64,000 nucleotides of DNA from Anabaena cylindrica PCC 7122 (GTDB lineage: Bacteria; Cyanobacteriota; Cyanobacteriia; Cyanobacteriales; Nostocaceae), in contig NC_019771.1 of the NCBI RefSeq assembly GCF_000317695.1, positions 3,600,001 through 3,664,000 on the forward strand, given 5' to 3'. Numbering within the stretch: the stretch's first letter is position 1; each line of letters opens with the position of its first letter. This document shows positions 18,823-27,621 of this stretch, piece after piece. Under the pieces are notes generated by a model. It ran no database searches and was not told where the DNA came from. It saw only the letters and a program-made list of their open reading frames with translations. A program made the position numbers and the translations under genes.

Positions 18823-19269
18823 ATGTCTCTTAATATTCAAACTGCAAATCGTGAAGATTTATCACTATTAATTCAGCTTTATGCCGATATGGATGGTGAA
18901 ACACCTTTAGCAAAAGAAAAGGCTGAAGAAATTTGGGATGCTATTACTAAAACTCCCAATTATCAAATTTATCTTGCCTTTCAAAACCAAGCACCTGTAG
19001 GTACTTTTAGCCTTGTTTATATTCCTACAATGCTGAATCGAGGATATCACAAATTTGCAGTCTTAGATGCAGTCACAGTTACATCTAAATTGCGAGGGCA
19101 GGGAATTGGTAGCGAAATGATAAAAGCCGCAATTCAAATCTGTGCTGATGCTGGATGTTATAAAGTTATCCTGTCTTCTAATTTGCAACGAGAAAAGGCT
19201 CATCAATTCTATAAAAAATTAGGATTTGAACAGCATGGTTGGAGTTTTAAATGTGTAGTAGGGAAATAA
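18823..19269 (+). CDS. GNAT acetyltransferase inside the phn operon
   Basis: GCN5-type N-acetyltransferase, 148 residues. The acetyl-CoA binding loop is visible as VTVTSKLRGQGIGSEMI (R/Q-x-x-G-x-G), followed by the helix ending AGCYKVILSSNLQREKAHQFYKKLGFEQHG, typical of the fold. It lies between phnH and phnI and is only 6 bases from phnI, so it is co-transcribed. By position it may act like PhnO, which acetylates aminoalkylphosphonates before C-P cleavage, but sequence alone does not settle the substrate. No symbol is given for that reason. Confidence 0.8.
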   Translation: MSLNIQTANREDLSLLIQLYADMDGETPLAKEKAEEIWDAITKTPNYQIYLAFQNQAPVGTFSLVYIPTMLNRGYHKFAVLDAVTVTSKLRGQGIGSEMIKAAIQICADAGCYKVILSSNLQREKAHQFYKKLGFEQHGWSFKCVVGK

Positions 19270-19275
19270 AAATTT

Positions 19276-20346
19276 ATGCCTTATGTTGCAGTTAAAGGCG
19301 GAGAAAAAGCAATTGAAAATGCCGAAGCTTTACTTCAAAGTAAACGCCGGGGTGATCCGAAAATTCCTGAATTAACTATAGAACAAATTGAACAACAATT
19401 AACCCTAGCCGTAGATAGAGTCATGTGTGAGGGTAGCTTATATGATCAGGAATTAGCAGCCTTAGCAGTGAAACAATCTTGGGGTGATTTAGTAGAAGCA
19501 ATTTTCTTAGTAAGAGCCTATCGAGCCACATTACCACGCTTTTACTATAGCCAACCAATAGATACTAGTAAAATGCAAATTCAGAGGCGCATATCTGCAA
19601 TTTTTAAAGATGTACCAGGAGGACAAAATTTAGGTGCGACTTTTGACTATATCCATCGTCTTCTAGACTTTAAATTAATGGCTGAAGGAGAAGCCCCGAC
19701 AACACCAGAAGCAGAAGCAATTACCGAACCGATACCCCGTGTAATTGACACATTAGATCAAGAAGATTTGATGCAGTCAGAAATTGCAGAAAAAGCAGGA
19801 ACAGAACCCTTTGATTTAACACGTCAACCTTTAACTTTTCCTGCGGGAAGAGATGCAAGACTGCAAAATTTAGCCCGTGCAGATGAAGGATTTTTATTAT
19901 CCTTAGCATATTCTACCCAACGAGGTTATGGCAGAAACCATCCTTTTGCGGGAGAAATTCGCATGGGAGAAGTAGAAGTAGTGATATTTCCAGAAGAATT
20001 AGGATTTGAAATTGCGATCGCTGATATCACTATAACCGAAGTCCAAATGGTCAATCAATTTAAAGGTAACAAAGAAATACCTGCTCAATTTACCCGTGGA
20101 TATGGACTCACCTTTGGTTACAACGAACGCAAAGCTATGTCCATGTCACTCGTAGATAGGGCAATGCGTGCTAAAGAATTAGGTGAAACAGTAGAAAATC
20201 CCGCTCAAAATATCGAATTTGTCCTTTATCACTCCGACAACGTAGAAGCACAAGGATTTGTCCAACATCTCAAACTCCCCCACTACATCGACTTTCAAGC
20301 CGAATTAAACCTAGTCAGAAAAATGAGAACCCAATCAAAAGAATAA
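19276..20346 (+). CDS. phnI: C-P lyase complex subunit PhnI (nucleosidase)
   Basis: Core subunit that, with PhnG, PhnH and PhnL, displaces adenine from ATP to couple phosphonate to ribose. The 356-residue length matches the family. Diagnostic stretches are YVAVKGGEKAIENAEALL at the start, FYYSQP, RISAIFKDVPGGQNLG, and GYGLTFGYNERKAMSMSLVDRAM near the C-terminus. phnM follows after 79 bases containing a ccgcgcctctgcg-type dispersed repeat. Confidence 0.93.
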   Translation: MPYVAVKGGEKAIENAEALLQSKRRGDPKIPELTIEQIEQQLTLAVDRVMCEGSLYDQELAALAVKQSWGDLVEAIFLVRAYRATLPRFYYSQPIDTSKMQIQRRISAIFKDVPGGQNLGATFDYIHRLLDFKLMAEGEAPTTPEAEAITEPIPRVIDTLDQEDLMQSEIAEKAGTEPFDLTRQPLTFPAGRDARLQNLARADEGFLLSLAYSTQRGYGRNHPFAGEIRMGEVEVVIFPEELGFEIAIADITITEVQMVNQFKGNKEIPAQFTRGYGLTFGYNERKAMSMSLVDRAMRAKELGETVENPAQNIEFVLYHSDNVEAQGFVQHLKLPHYIDFQAELNLVRKMRTQSKE

Positions 20347-20425
20347 CAACTCATCATCTCCGCCTCTCCGCGCCTCTGCGTCTCTGCGTGCAAAAATCCA
20401 TATTCTCAAAAAACGAGGTAAATCA

Positions 20426-21586
20426 GTGCTATCAACAACAAAACTAGCCATTCAAGCAGTCGATATCCTAACTCCAAACGGTTGGATTCCAGATGCAACA
20501 GTATTAATTGAAAATGGAAAATTCATCAACATAGATCAGACAATTACTCCCCCTGAATTTCCTGTGATCAATGCCAAAGGACTGCAAATGTTACCGGGAA
20601 TCATTGATTTACACGGTGATGCTTTTGAGAGAATGATTTGCCCCCGTCCAGGGGTTAATTTTCCATTACCAATGGCAATTGCTGACAATGATCGTAACCT
20701 AATTGCATCGGGAATTACAACCTTTTTCTGTTCCATTACAGATTCCTATGAACCAGGTTTAAGAAGTCGAGATTCTGCCCGTTCCTTAATTGATTTTATT
20801 TTAGGAATTGGAAAACAGGTTTTAAGTTGTAATCATCAAATTCATATTCGACATGAAGAAGCTAACACTAAAAATCATGATGAATTATGTAATTGGCTAG
20901 AGTCTGGAAAAATAAACCTCATATCAATTAATGATCACCTACCACCCGCAGGAGATGAAGCGAAATTAAAGCGACTTCTCAAAGGTTTGCGGCAAAGAAT
21001 AGCCCTTTCTGAACCAGAAATCACCGAATTACTAACTCAAACAGAAAAAAATAGACATCAAGGATATGAACAAGTAGAAGAATTAATTGCAATTGCCCAT
21101 AGCCATAAAATTCCCGTAGCTTCCCATGATGATGATTGTGAAGAAAAAGTAGCTTTAAGTCAACGCCGTCAAATTGCGATCGCAGAATTTCCTGCCAGTA
21201 TCCCTTTAGCTGCAAAATCCCGTTACTACGGTGCAGCAGTCCTCATGGGTGCGCCTAATTTAGTGCGTGGTGGTTCCCATGTCGGTTATATGAGTGTCGC
21301 AGAAGCCACTAAACATGGAGTTTTAGATTGCCTTTGTTCAGATTATCATTACCCTTCTTTATTTCATGCCCCTTTTAAATTACAAGAATTAGGTTTAATG
21401 TCTTTTGAGGAAGCTTGGAAATTGGTTTCTAGTCATCCAGCAGCAGCATCAGGAATTGGTAATTATAAAGGTCAAATTTCTCCCGGTTTAGATGCTGATT
21501 TTTTATTAATATCTCCCCATAATTCTCTACATTCAGCAATTTCTTCTGTTTATATAGGTGGCAAAGAAGTGGCTAAATATCAGTAA
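20426..21586 (+). CDS. phnM: Alpha-D-ribose 1-methylphosphonate 5-triphosphate diphosphatase PhnM
   Basis: Amidohydrolase-fold enzyme that removes pyrophosphate from the ribose triphosphate phosphonate before C-P bond cleavage. The 386-residue protein shows the metal-binding IIDLHGDAFE (H-x-D variant), the histidine in VASHDDDCEEK, and the catalytic aspartate in CSDYHYPSLFHAP. It begins at a GTG with a good ribosome site (gaggt, 20414-20418) 7 bases upstream. Its place between phnI and phnJ is unusual, since phnM normally follows phnL. Confidence 0.92.
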   Translation: MLSTTKLAIQAVDILTPNGWIPDATVLIENGKFINIDQTITPPEFPVINAKGLQMLPGIIDLHGDAFERMICPRPGVNFPLPMAIADNDRNLIASGITTFFCSITDSYEPGLRSRDSARSLIDFILGIGKQVLSCNHQIHIRHEEANTKNHDELCNWLESGKINLISINDHLPPAGDEAKLKRLLKGLRQRIALSEPEITELLTQTEKNRHQGYEQVEELIAIAHSHKIPVASHDDDCEEKVALSQRRQIAIAEFPASIPLAAKSRYYGAAVLMGAPNLVRGGSHVGYMSVAEATKHGVLDCLCSDYHYPSLFHAPFKLQELGLMSFEEAWKLVSSHPAAASGIGNYKGQISPGLDADFLLISPHNSLHSAISSVYIGGKEVAKYQ

Positions 21587-21637
21587 TAGCGTATTGCAAT
21601 ATACCTCTATAATCACACTATTTTGTAATATTCAATA

Positions 21638-22504
21638 ATGACAAGTCCTCCATTACCTAATTCCCAAAATTCACATACTGGCTTTAATTTTGCTTATTTA
21701 GATGAGCAAACTAAGCGTTCAATTCGCCGTGCTTTATTAAAAGCAGTAGCTATTCCTGGTCATCAAATTCCCTTTTCTTCTAGGGAAATGCCTATGTCCT
21801 ATGGTTGGGGTACAGGGGGAATTCAAGTCACATCTGCTGTAATTGGTCAAAATGACGTTTTAAAAGTAATTGACCAAGGTGCAGATGACACAACCAATGC
21901 TGTGAATATTCGGCGGTTTTTTAAAAAAGTTTGTGATGTGAAGACTACAGAAAAAACGGAAGAAGCAACACTAATTCAAACTCGTCACCGCATTCCTGAA
22001 ACTCCATTAAAAGATGGACAAATTATGGTTTATCAAGTTCCTATTCCTGAACCTTTACGCTGGTTAGAATCATCAGCAGTTGAAACCAGCAAAATGCACG
22101 CTTATCGGGAATATGGAGGTATGTATGTCAAGTTGTATGAGGATATTACTAAACATGGATATATAGCTACAGCTTACGATTATCCAGTGATGGTAAATGA
22201 TCACTATTTGATGAGTCCTAGTCCCATTCCTCGTTTTGATAATCCCAAATTGAACATGAGTCCAGCGTTGCAATTATTTGGTGCAGGAAGAGAAAAGCGA
22301 ATTTATGCGATTCCCCCTTATACAAAAGTGAAAAGTCTGGACTTTGAAGATCATCCTTTCAGTGTGGAAAAATGGGATAAAACTTGTGAATTTTGTGGTT
22401 CTCAAGAAAGCTTCTTAGATGAGGTTGTAATTGATGACCAAGGTGGCAGAATGTGGATTTGTTCAGATACAGATTACTGCAATCATCAACAACAGAAGAG
22501 ATAA
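21638..22504 (+). CDS. phnJ: Carbon-phosphorus lyase PhnJ (radical SAM)
   Basis: Radical-SAM enzyme that breaks the C-P bond of ribose 1-methylphosphonate 5-phosphate to release methane and a cyclic phosphate. The 288-residue protein has the PhnJ cysteine set in full: C-x2-C (CEFC), 21 residues, Cys, 5 residues, Cys (CSDTDYC), matching the iron-sulfur and thiyl-radical cysteines. The N-terminus FNFAYLDEQTKRSIRRALLK and GYGWGTGGIQVT-like SYGWGTGGIQVT are typical. All catalytic cysteines are intact, so the pathway should be active. phnK is 154 bases downstream. Confidence 0.95.
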   Translation: MTSPPLPNSQNSHTGFNFAYLDEQTKRSIRRALLKAVAIPGHQIPFSSREMPMSYGWGTGGIQVTSAVIGQNDVLKVIDQGADDTTNAVNIRRFFKKVCDVKTTEKTEEATLIQTRHRIPETPLKDGQIMVYQVPIPEPLRWLESSAVETSKMHAYREYGGMYVKLYEDITKHGYIATAYDYPVMVNDHYLMSPSPIPRFDNPKLNMSPALQLFGAGREKRIYAIPPYTKVKSLDFEDHPFSVEKWDKTCEFCGSQESFLDEVVIDDQGGRMWICSDTDYCNHQQQKR

Positions 22505-22558
22505 GATGCTCCCCAAGATTGGGATATGTAAATTCAATTTTTATGAACTTAACTAATC

Positions 22559-22636
22559 AGGACTTACGCAAAATTTCTCTTAACCCTCTTTCCTTCGCGC
22601 TCTTCGCGTCTTTGCGGTTCATTTCTTCCTTACTTT
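22559..22636. repeat. Dispersed repeat in the phnJ-phnK spacer
   Basis: Starts with the aggacttacgcaaaa end seen at 54369 and 16673 and continues with a ccttcgcgctcttcgcgtctttgcggttc-type segment (22592-22622). The second part recurs inside the element at 52204-52331 and, inverted and decayed, at about 62365-62410. Confidence 0.7.
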
Positions 22637-22658
22637 TGCATAATTCCTGTCATAACTA

Positions 22659-23429
22659 ATGAAACCTATTTTACAAGTTCAGCAACTAAGCAAATCTTAC
22701 GGTAATATCAAAGCGTGCGATCGCATCTCCTTTGATCTCTATCCCGGTCAAGTTCTCGGTATTGTGGGAGAATCAGGTTCCGGTAAGTCCACTTTACTTC
22801 AAGCGATCGCCCATAATCTATCTATTGACTCAGGTAATGTCATTTACTCGACTCGCAGTGGCGAAAACTTAGATATTGCCCAAATCCCTGAACCTAAACG
22901 CCGTTGGTTAATGCGAACCGAATGGGGCTTTGTCCAACAAAATCCCCGTGATGGTTTACGCATGAAGGTGAGTGCTGGGGCAAATATCGGTGAACGTCTC
23001 CTAGATGTTGGTATCCGCAATTACAGTCATATTCGCCAAGAAGCCACCCATTGGTTAAAACAAGTGGAAATTGATCCTCTGCGAATGGATGACCTACCAT
23101 TAACATTTTCAGGAGGTATGCAGCAACGTCTACAACTTGCCCGTGTCTTAGTTACAAAACCCCAATTGATATTAATGGATGAACCAACGGGAGGATTAGA
23201 TGTATCAGTGCAAGCAAAATTGTTAGACTTATTGCGATCGCTCGTGCGGAATTTTCACCTCAGCGTTATTTTAGTCACCCATGATATTGGTGTTGTCAGG
23301 CTTTTAGCACATCATCTCCTCGTCATGCAACAAGGACAGGTAGTGGAATCAGGTTTAACAGACCAGGTACTTGATGATCCTCAACATCCCTATACCCAAT
23401 TATTAGTGAGTGCTGCTTTAACACCATGA
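22659..23429 (+). CDS. phnK: C-P lyase-associated ABC ATPase PhnK
   Basis: ATP-binding protein that docks on the PhnGHIJ core and couples ATP hydrolysis to opening of the complex; it is not a transporter subunit. The 256-residue protein has Walker A GESGSGKST, signature FSGGMQQRLQLARVL and Walker B LILMDEPTGGLD, with the switch region VILVTHDIGV. The stretch FVQQNPRDGLRMKVSAGANIGERL is specific to PhnK and separates it from oligopeptide ATPases. Its stop overlaps the phnL start by 4 bases (ATGA). Confidence 0.92.
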   Translation: MKPILQVQQLSKSYGNIKACDRISFDLYPGQVLGIVGESGSGKSTLLQAIAHNLSIDSGNVIYSTRSGENLDIAQIPEPKRRWLMRTEWGFVQQNPRDGLRMKVSAGANIGERLLDVGIRNYSHIRQEATHWLKQVEIDPLRMDDLPLTFSGGMQQRLQLARVLVTKPQLILMDEPTGGLDVSVQAKLLDLLRSLVRNFHLSVILVTHDIGVVRLLAHHLLVMQQGQVVESGLTDQVLDDPQHPYTQLLVSAALTP

Positions 23430-24142
23430 ATTTATTAATGACAACACCAACTAATATTTCTACAAACACCCTTCTGAAAGTTGAAAACTTGCAAAAAAGC
23501 TTCACTTTACATCAGCAAGGAGGTGTGAAATTACCTGTTTTAAACGCAGTATCCCTAAATGTAAATGCAGGAGAATGTGTAGCCTTATCTGGAGAATCAG
23601 GTGCAGGTAAATCTACATTTATGCGTTGTTTATATGGCAACTATCGTGCTAATAGCGGTTCAATATGGGTAAAACATCAAGGTAATTGGCTTGATTTATG
23701 TCAACTTCCACCCCATGAATTGTTAACAGTGCGACAGCAAACAATTGGTTATGTCAGCCAATTTTTACGAGTCATTCCTAGAGTACCAGCCTTAGAAGTT
23801 GCCGCAGAACCACTGTTAGAACTAGGAGAAACCACAGCAACCGCTGCTGAAAAAGTACAAAACTTATTTCATCGTCTCAACCTACCAGAGAGATTATGGC
23901 ATCTCTCCCCCACCACTTTTTCAGGAGGAGAAAAACAAAGAGTTAATATTGCTCGTACCTTAACCGTTCACTATCCAATTTTGCTACTAGATGAACCAAC
24001 CTCAGCCCTAGATGCTAAAAATTCTCAAATAGTTGTGGAACTTCTCAAAGAATGTCAAGCTAGGGGTTCTGCCTTAATTGGTATTTTTCATGATGAAGAG
24101 GTGCGAAATCAACTATGTAACAGAGAGTTAATTTTTCCCTAA
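23426..24142 (+). CDS. phnL: C-P lyase-associated ABC ATPase PhnL
   Basis: Second ABC-type ATPase of the C-P lyase system. PhnL supports the PhnI-dependent nucleophilic attack on ATP and stacks on PhnK in the complex. The 238-residue protein has Walker A GESGAGKST, Q-loop YVSQFLRVIPRVPALEVAAEPLLE (PhnL-typical), signature FSGGEKQRVNIARTL and Walker B ILLLDEPTSALD. The start at 23426 overlaps phnK; a second Met at 23438 is also possible. It is the last gene of the operon. No phnN or phnP follows. Confidence 0.92.
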   Translation: MNLLMTTPTNISTNTLLKVENLQKSFTLHQQGGVKLPVLNAVSLNVNAGECVALSGESGAGKSTFMRCLYGNYRANSGSIWVKHQGNWLDLCQLPPHELLTVRQQTIGYVSQFLRVIPRVPALEVAAEPLLELGETTATAAEKVQNLFHRLNLPERLWHLSPTTFSGGEKQRVNIARTLTVHYPILLLDEPTSALDAKNSQIVVELLKECQARGSALIGIFHDEEVRNQLCNRELIFP

Positions 24143-24995
24143 GTGGTTCTCGTTTTGGGTAAGAATCTAGGAGATGCTATGCAAGCTTTTTATAGCCTGC
24201 GTGACGACCTAGGAGTCATACGGCTACCCTATCGGTTCAGAATACTTAATAAAATCAAGAATAGAAAAAACAAGATCTTATTAACATCATTTCAAGCATT
24301 TTTTACTCAACAATTCATGTCACAAATTTGCTATGCTTTCCAGCAAACCTGATCAGATTATGTGCATTATTTGTAAACTTTCTTCAAAAATCTCAAGAAT
24401 GTGATTATTTCTCCAGCAAGAATTCTGAAAATACCAAAAATTAAGATTTATGAAAATTTAAAATCAGCATTTGTACGGTTAATTCACAGGTGAATAAACA
24501 GTAAAATAGAGATTCGGTGGTCAATACGTTTAATTTTTAAACATCACTGGTAGCCAAAGCATACAACATTCAAAAAATATCGAAAGAAGGTAAATTCTAA
24601 CAAATCTTTTATCAACTCATACTTAATGATGCTATCAATCAAGGTTAACAAAATCTACACAGTAATATTAAGAGGAAATTAATGAGTGTTATTTATACTG
24701 TCAGATACTTTTGTCAATTTCCAAAATAACAATATTTGCATCTGCTTAGTATAAATTTGATATATGGCAATTCCCAAGCTCATGAAATACACCCCACTCG
24801 CGCTATCGCGCACCCTCTCCTTAGGTAAGGGTGAATTTCGCACATCGCCAGAGTGAGAAACGCCATAAATTGAAATTAATTACAAGGAAATTAATTTCAA
24901 AAAACTAACTTGGTTAAGTTGGAAAGCATCACATTCTATAGTACACTTAGTATAGATTTGATAGAGGCTGAATTATTGATTATCAGGAAAAAAGT
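24143..24995. other. Gene-free region between phnL and pixG
   Basis: AT-rich spacer with one dispersed repeat (24762-24866). A 69-codon frame at 24143 lacks a plausible start and protein-like composition. The 3' end should carry the promoter of the phototaxis operon, but no clear -35/-10 pair stood out. The base before pixG has aggaaaaa as a ribosome site. Confidence 0.55.
24762..24866. repeat. GC-rich dispersed hairpin repeat, copy 2
   Basis: Begins tggcaattcccaagctcatg, then aaatacaccccac, a cgcgctatcgcgc palindrome and ggtaaggg, and ends near gagaaacgccata. It has the same orientation as the copy at 47661-47772 and is inverted relative to that in 16673-16803. Confidence 0.8.
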
Positions 24996-26198
24996 ATGGC
25001 CAACTCAGAACTCATAGAATCTCATAACTTACTCAATGAGTTTAAAACCTGTACTCAAGTTCAATACAATGGAAAGTTAAATATTAAAAGTTCCAAAGGG
25101 CGACAATGGACTTTCTATTATCGTCTCGGACGAATCGTATGGGCTACAGGTGGCACTCATCCCTTTCGACGTTGGCGGAGACACATGACTCAATATTGTC
25201 CCAATATTGACGTAGATAAAATCCGCTGTCGAACTGAGGATATTGCTATTGATTACTGGGACTACAACCTCTTAAATATTTTACACAAAAGACAAAAAAT
25301 CCAACGAGAACAAATTCAAGCTATTGTCGAAAGCACAATTGCAGAATTATTTTTTGACCTAGCACAGGAAGTAGACTTTGCTTGTGTTAGTTGTGAGCTA
25401 AACCAGGAAGTAATATTAGAAATGCCAATGAGTTTTACAAGTGCAGATATGTCGATTAAGCATATGCAAGACTCTTGGGCAATTTGGTCAAAAGTCGGTT
25501 TAGCAAATATTTCTCCTAATTCATCACCAGTATTGAAGAAAACAGAACAACTCCAGCAAATGGTGAGTCCATCTGTATATAAAAACTTTGTCAGTTTAAT
25601 TAATGGGCAACACACTTTGCGGGAACTAGCAATAAAAATGAAACAGGATGTTATGCCTGTTTCTCGTTCCTTACTTCCCTACATCCTCAAAGGTATTATT
25701 GAGTTAATAGAAATACCTGACTCACCTTTACAAGTCAGTGATGCTGACCAACCTACAACCAGACAACCAAGAAAAATTGAGCGCAGAAATTCCCTACTTA
25801 TAGCTTGTGTGGATGATAGTCCTCTGGTTTGTAAAATGTTAGGGGATATTATCACCAGCAATGGCATGAGGTTTACCAAAGTTCAAGAAGCAGTGCAAGC
25901 TTTACCGATTCTGATTCAAGAGAAACCAGATTTAATTTTCTTGGATTTGGTTATGCCTGTAGCTAGTGGGTATGAAATCTGCACTCAATTACGACGTATT
26001 CCTACCTTTGCTAATACACCAATAATTATCTTAACTGGCAACGATGGTCTTTTAGATCGGGTTCGTGCTAAGGTAGTTGGCTCGACAGATTTTATCTCTA
26101 AACCAATAGTGGCAGAGCGAGTTATAGCTGTAATACGTAAATATTTACCTGTACAGACTCACTCAGTAATCAGAAATACCACTAACCTCGAAACTTGA
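24996..26198 (+). CDS. pixG: PatA-like response regulator (PixG type)
   Basis: Output regulator of a Pix-type phototaxis system, 400 residues. The N-terminal half is a PATAN domain (about residues 10-240; YNGKLNIKSSKGRQWTFYYRLGRIVWATGG is its typical beginning) as in PatA, PilG-like and PixG proteins. The C-terminal half is a CheY-like receiver (about 265-385). Its phosphoacceptor Asp is in LIFLDLVMP, the acidic pair in CVDDSP, and the conserved Thr and Lys in LTGND and FISKP. It is the first gene of a five-gene set in the order of Synechocystis pixG-H-I-J-L. The output partner is probably the type IV pilus machinery, known from relatives, not from this sequence. Confidence 0.87.
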   Translation: MANSELIESHNLLNEFKTCTQVQYNGKLNIKSSKGRQWTFYYRLGRIVWATGGTHPFRRWRRHMTQYCPNIDVDKIRCRTEDIAIDYWDYNLLNILHKRQKIQREQIQAIVESTIAELFFDLAQEVDFACVSCELNQEVILEMPMSFTSADMSIKHMQDSWAIWSKVGLANISPNSSPVLKKTEQLQQMVSPSVYKNFVSLINGQHTLRELAIKMKQDVMPVSRSLLPYILKGIIELIEIPDSPLQVSDADQPTTRQPRKIERRNSLLIACVDDSPLVCKMLGDIITSNGMRFTKVQEAVQALPILIQEKPDLIFLDLVMPVASGYEICTQLRRIPTFANTPIIILTGNDGLLDRVRAKVVGSTDFISKPIVAERVIAVIRKYLPVQTHSVIRNTTNLET

Positions 26199-26515
26199 TC
26201 AGGGTAATATATTTCGCTAATACTCAAGACAAAGCTGTCATAAAACTATTCATCAGAAAACACTTGTATGTAGTTTTTTGTTTTCAAATAAAACTTTTTG
26301 AATGTTATAAAAAGGACACCAAATAACCAGTTACGTATGTTAAATTATGTTGAATACGTAGATTAACGGTTGAAAATATCTATACAATGATTGAAGATAG
26401 AATAACAATGCAGAGTAGTATATGTTTTGTATGGATGTTTATTCTGTCTAATCGCACATCTAAGTCTTTGCTTTCGGTTTGAAATTAGTTGGAATTAATT
26501 TAAAAGGTAACTGCT
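26199..26515. other. Gene-free spacer between pixG and pixH
   Basis: 317 bases of AT-rich DNA. No terminator, ORF or RNA recognised. It may hold an internal promoter for pixH onward. Confidence 0.45.
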
Positions 26516-26881
26516 ATGAGTACTGTTTTAGTTGTTGAAGATGGACTAACTGACATGGAAATTATTAGCCGTTACTTGCAACAAGCCGGCTATTCTGTAA
26601 TGTCTGCCACCAGTAGCGAAGAAGCACAAATAAAAATAGATGCTAATAAACCTGATGTCATCTTACTGGATGTAATTTTACCTGGTAAAAGTGGCTATGA
26701 AATTTGCAGAGAACTACAAAACAATCCTAATACTAGCCAGATACCTGTAGTTTTTTGCTCTACCAAAAATAGTGAAGTTGATAAAATTTGGGGTAATATG
26801 TTGGGTGCTAAAGCTTACTTATCAAAACCAGTAGATAGGGAAGAACTAGAAAATACTTTGAAAAATCTGATCAAAAAATAA
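26516..26881 (+). CDS. pixH: CheY-like response regulator (PixH type)
   Basis: Single-domain receiver of 121 residues. The acidic pair lies in VVEDGLTDME, the phosphoacceptor Asp in VILLDVILPGKSGYE, the conserved Ser/Thr in FCSTKN and the Lys in YLSKPV, so all catalytic residues are present. In the acidic pocket one of the usual two aspartates is Glu-Asp, which is common. There is a ggtaac ribosome region before the ATG. It should compete with or complement the PatA-like regulator for phosphate from the hybrid CheA. Confidence 0.88.
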   Translation: MSTVLVVEDGLTDMEIISRYLQQAGYSVMSATSSEEAQIKIDANKPDVILLDVILPGKSGYEICRELQNNPNTSQIPVVFCSTKNSEVDKIWGNMLGAKAYLSKPVDREELENTLKNLIKK

Positions 26882-26957
26882 ATCAAATTACGGTTAAAAA
26901 ACTATCCCCTAAAAAAGCTGATTAAACAAGCCTTTGTTTTCTCCTGCCTTGTTATAA

Positions 26958-27001
26958 TAGTCACTATTTATCAATTAGTTTTAATTCCTGAATAGTGACT
27001 A
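26958..27001. repeat. Perfect 11-bp inverted repeat between pixH and pixI
   Basis: tagtcactatt (26958-26968) and aatagtgacta (26991-27001) are exact reverse complements separated by 22 bases. The left arm is itself inside a palindrome (aatagtcactatt). No T-run follows, so it is not a standard terminator. It may be an operator or an mRNA hairpin separating pixH from pixI. Confidence 0.7.
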
Positions 27002-27029
27002 AAAAATAGCTGATAATAAAGGAAAATTA

Positions 27030-27506
27030 ATGTTGGATACTCAACAAAAATATTTAAGTTTTAATTTGGGAGTCAGAGATCAAGCAGTAATTTCATTGCA
27101 GCACATTACAGAAGTATTAAGGATTTCATTGACAGAAATATGTGGAGTTCCACAGATGCCCAATTGCGTGTTGGGTATTTATAGCTGGCGTGGCGAAATG
27201 CTTTGGTTGGTTGATCTAGAAGAAATGTTAGGTTATCCACCTCTTTTACAAAGTTCAAATGCACTTTCAAAAATGATGGCAATTGTGTTAGAACATGAGG
27301 GAAAATACTTGGGATTATTAGTGCGCCAATTGACAGATATTGAATCCCTAGATACCCAGAAAATGAAATTCTCATCTCCTGATCTATTTTATCCAGCAAT
27401 GTCACCCTTTTTGCATGGATACTTCACAAATGGTTCAGAAGAAATGATTTTCAATTTAGATGCTCTAGCAATTATCCAATCACCTATGTGGGGGAATCAC
27501 AACTAA
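27030..27506 (+). CDS. pixI: CheW-like coupling protein (PixI type)
   Basis: Adaptor of 158 residues linking the PixJ-type receptor to the hybrid CheA. The CheW fold is recognised from FNLGVRDQAVISLQHITEVL at the start, the VPQMPNCVLGIYSWRGEMLWLVDL core (a form of the CheW I-N-L-R-G region), and VLEHEGKYLGLLVRQLTDIE. A taaaggaa sequence lies 8 bases before the ATG. It is in the same direction as its neighbours and 115 bases ahead of pixJ. Confidence 0.85.
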   Translation: MLDTQQKYLSFNLGVRDQAVISLQHITEVLRISLTEICGVPQMPNCVLGIYSWRGEMLWLVDLEEMLGYPPLLQSSNALSKMMAIVLEHEGKYLGLLVRQLTDIESLDTQKMKFSSPDLFYPAMSPFLHGYFTNGSEEMIFNLDALAIIQSPMWGNHN

Positions 27507-27621
27507 AAAATCTGCTTGTAGATAGTAATTAAACAAGTAATTTGCATTAATCATTTAACATTTTTTTGGCTCTAAAGTTCAAGCTATTACTAACTAAAAA
27601 CATAGGATTGAAGGTAAACAA

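Noticed and set aside
24143..24352. 69-residue frame directly after phnL
   Set aside because: It starts at a non-ATG codon adjoining the phnL stop, is Lys/Arg-rich without recognisable motifs and has no ribosome site.
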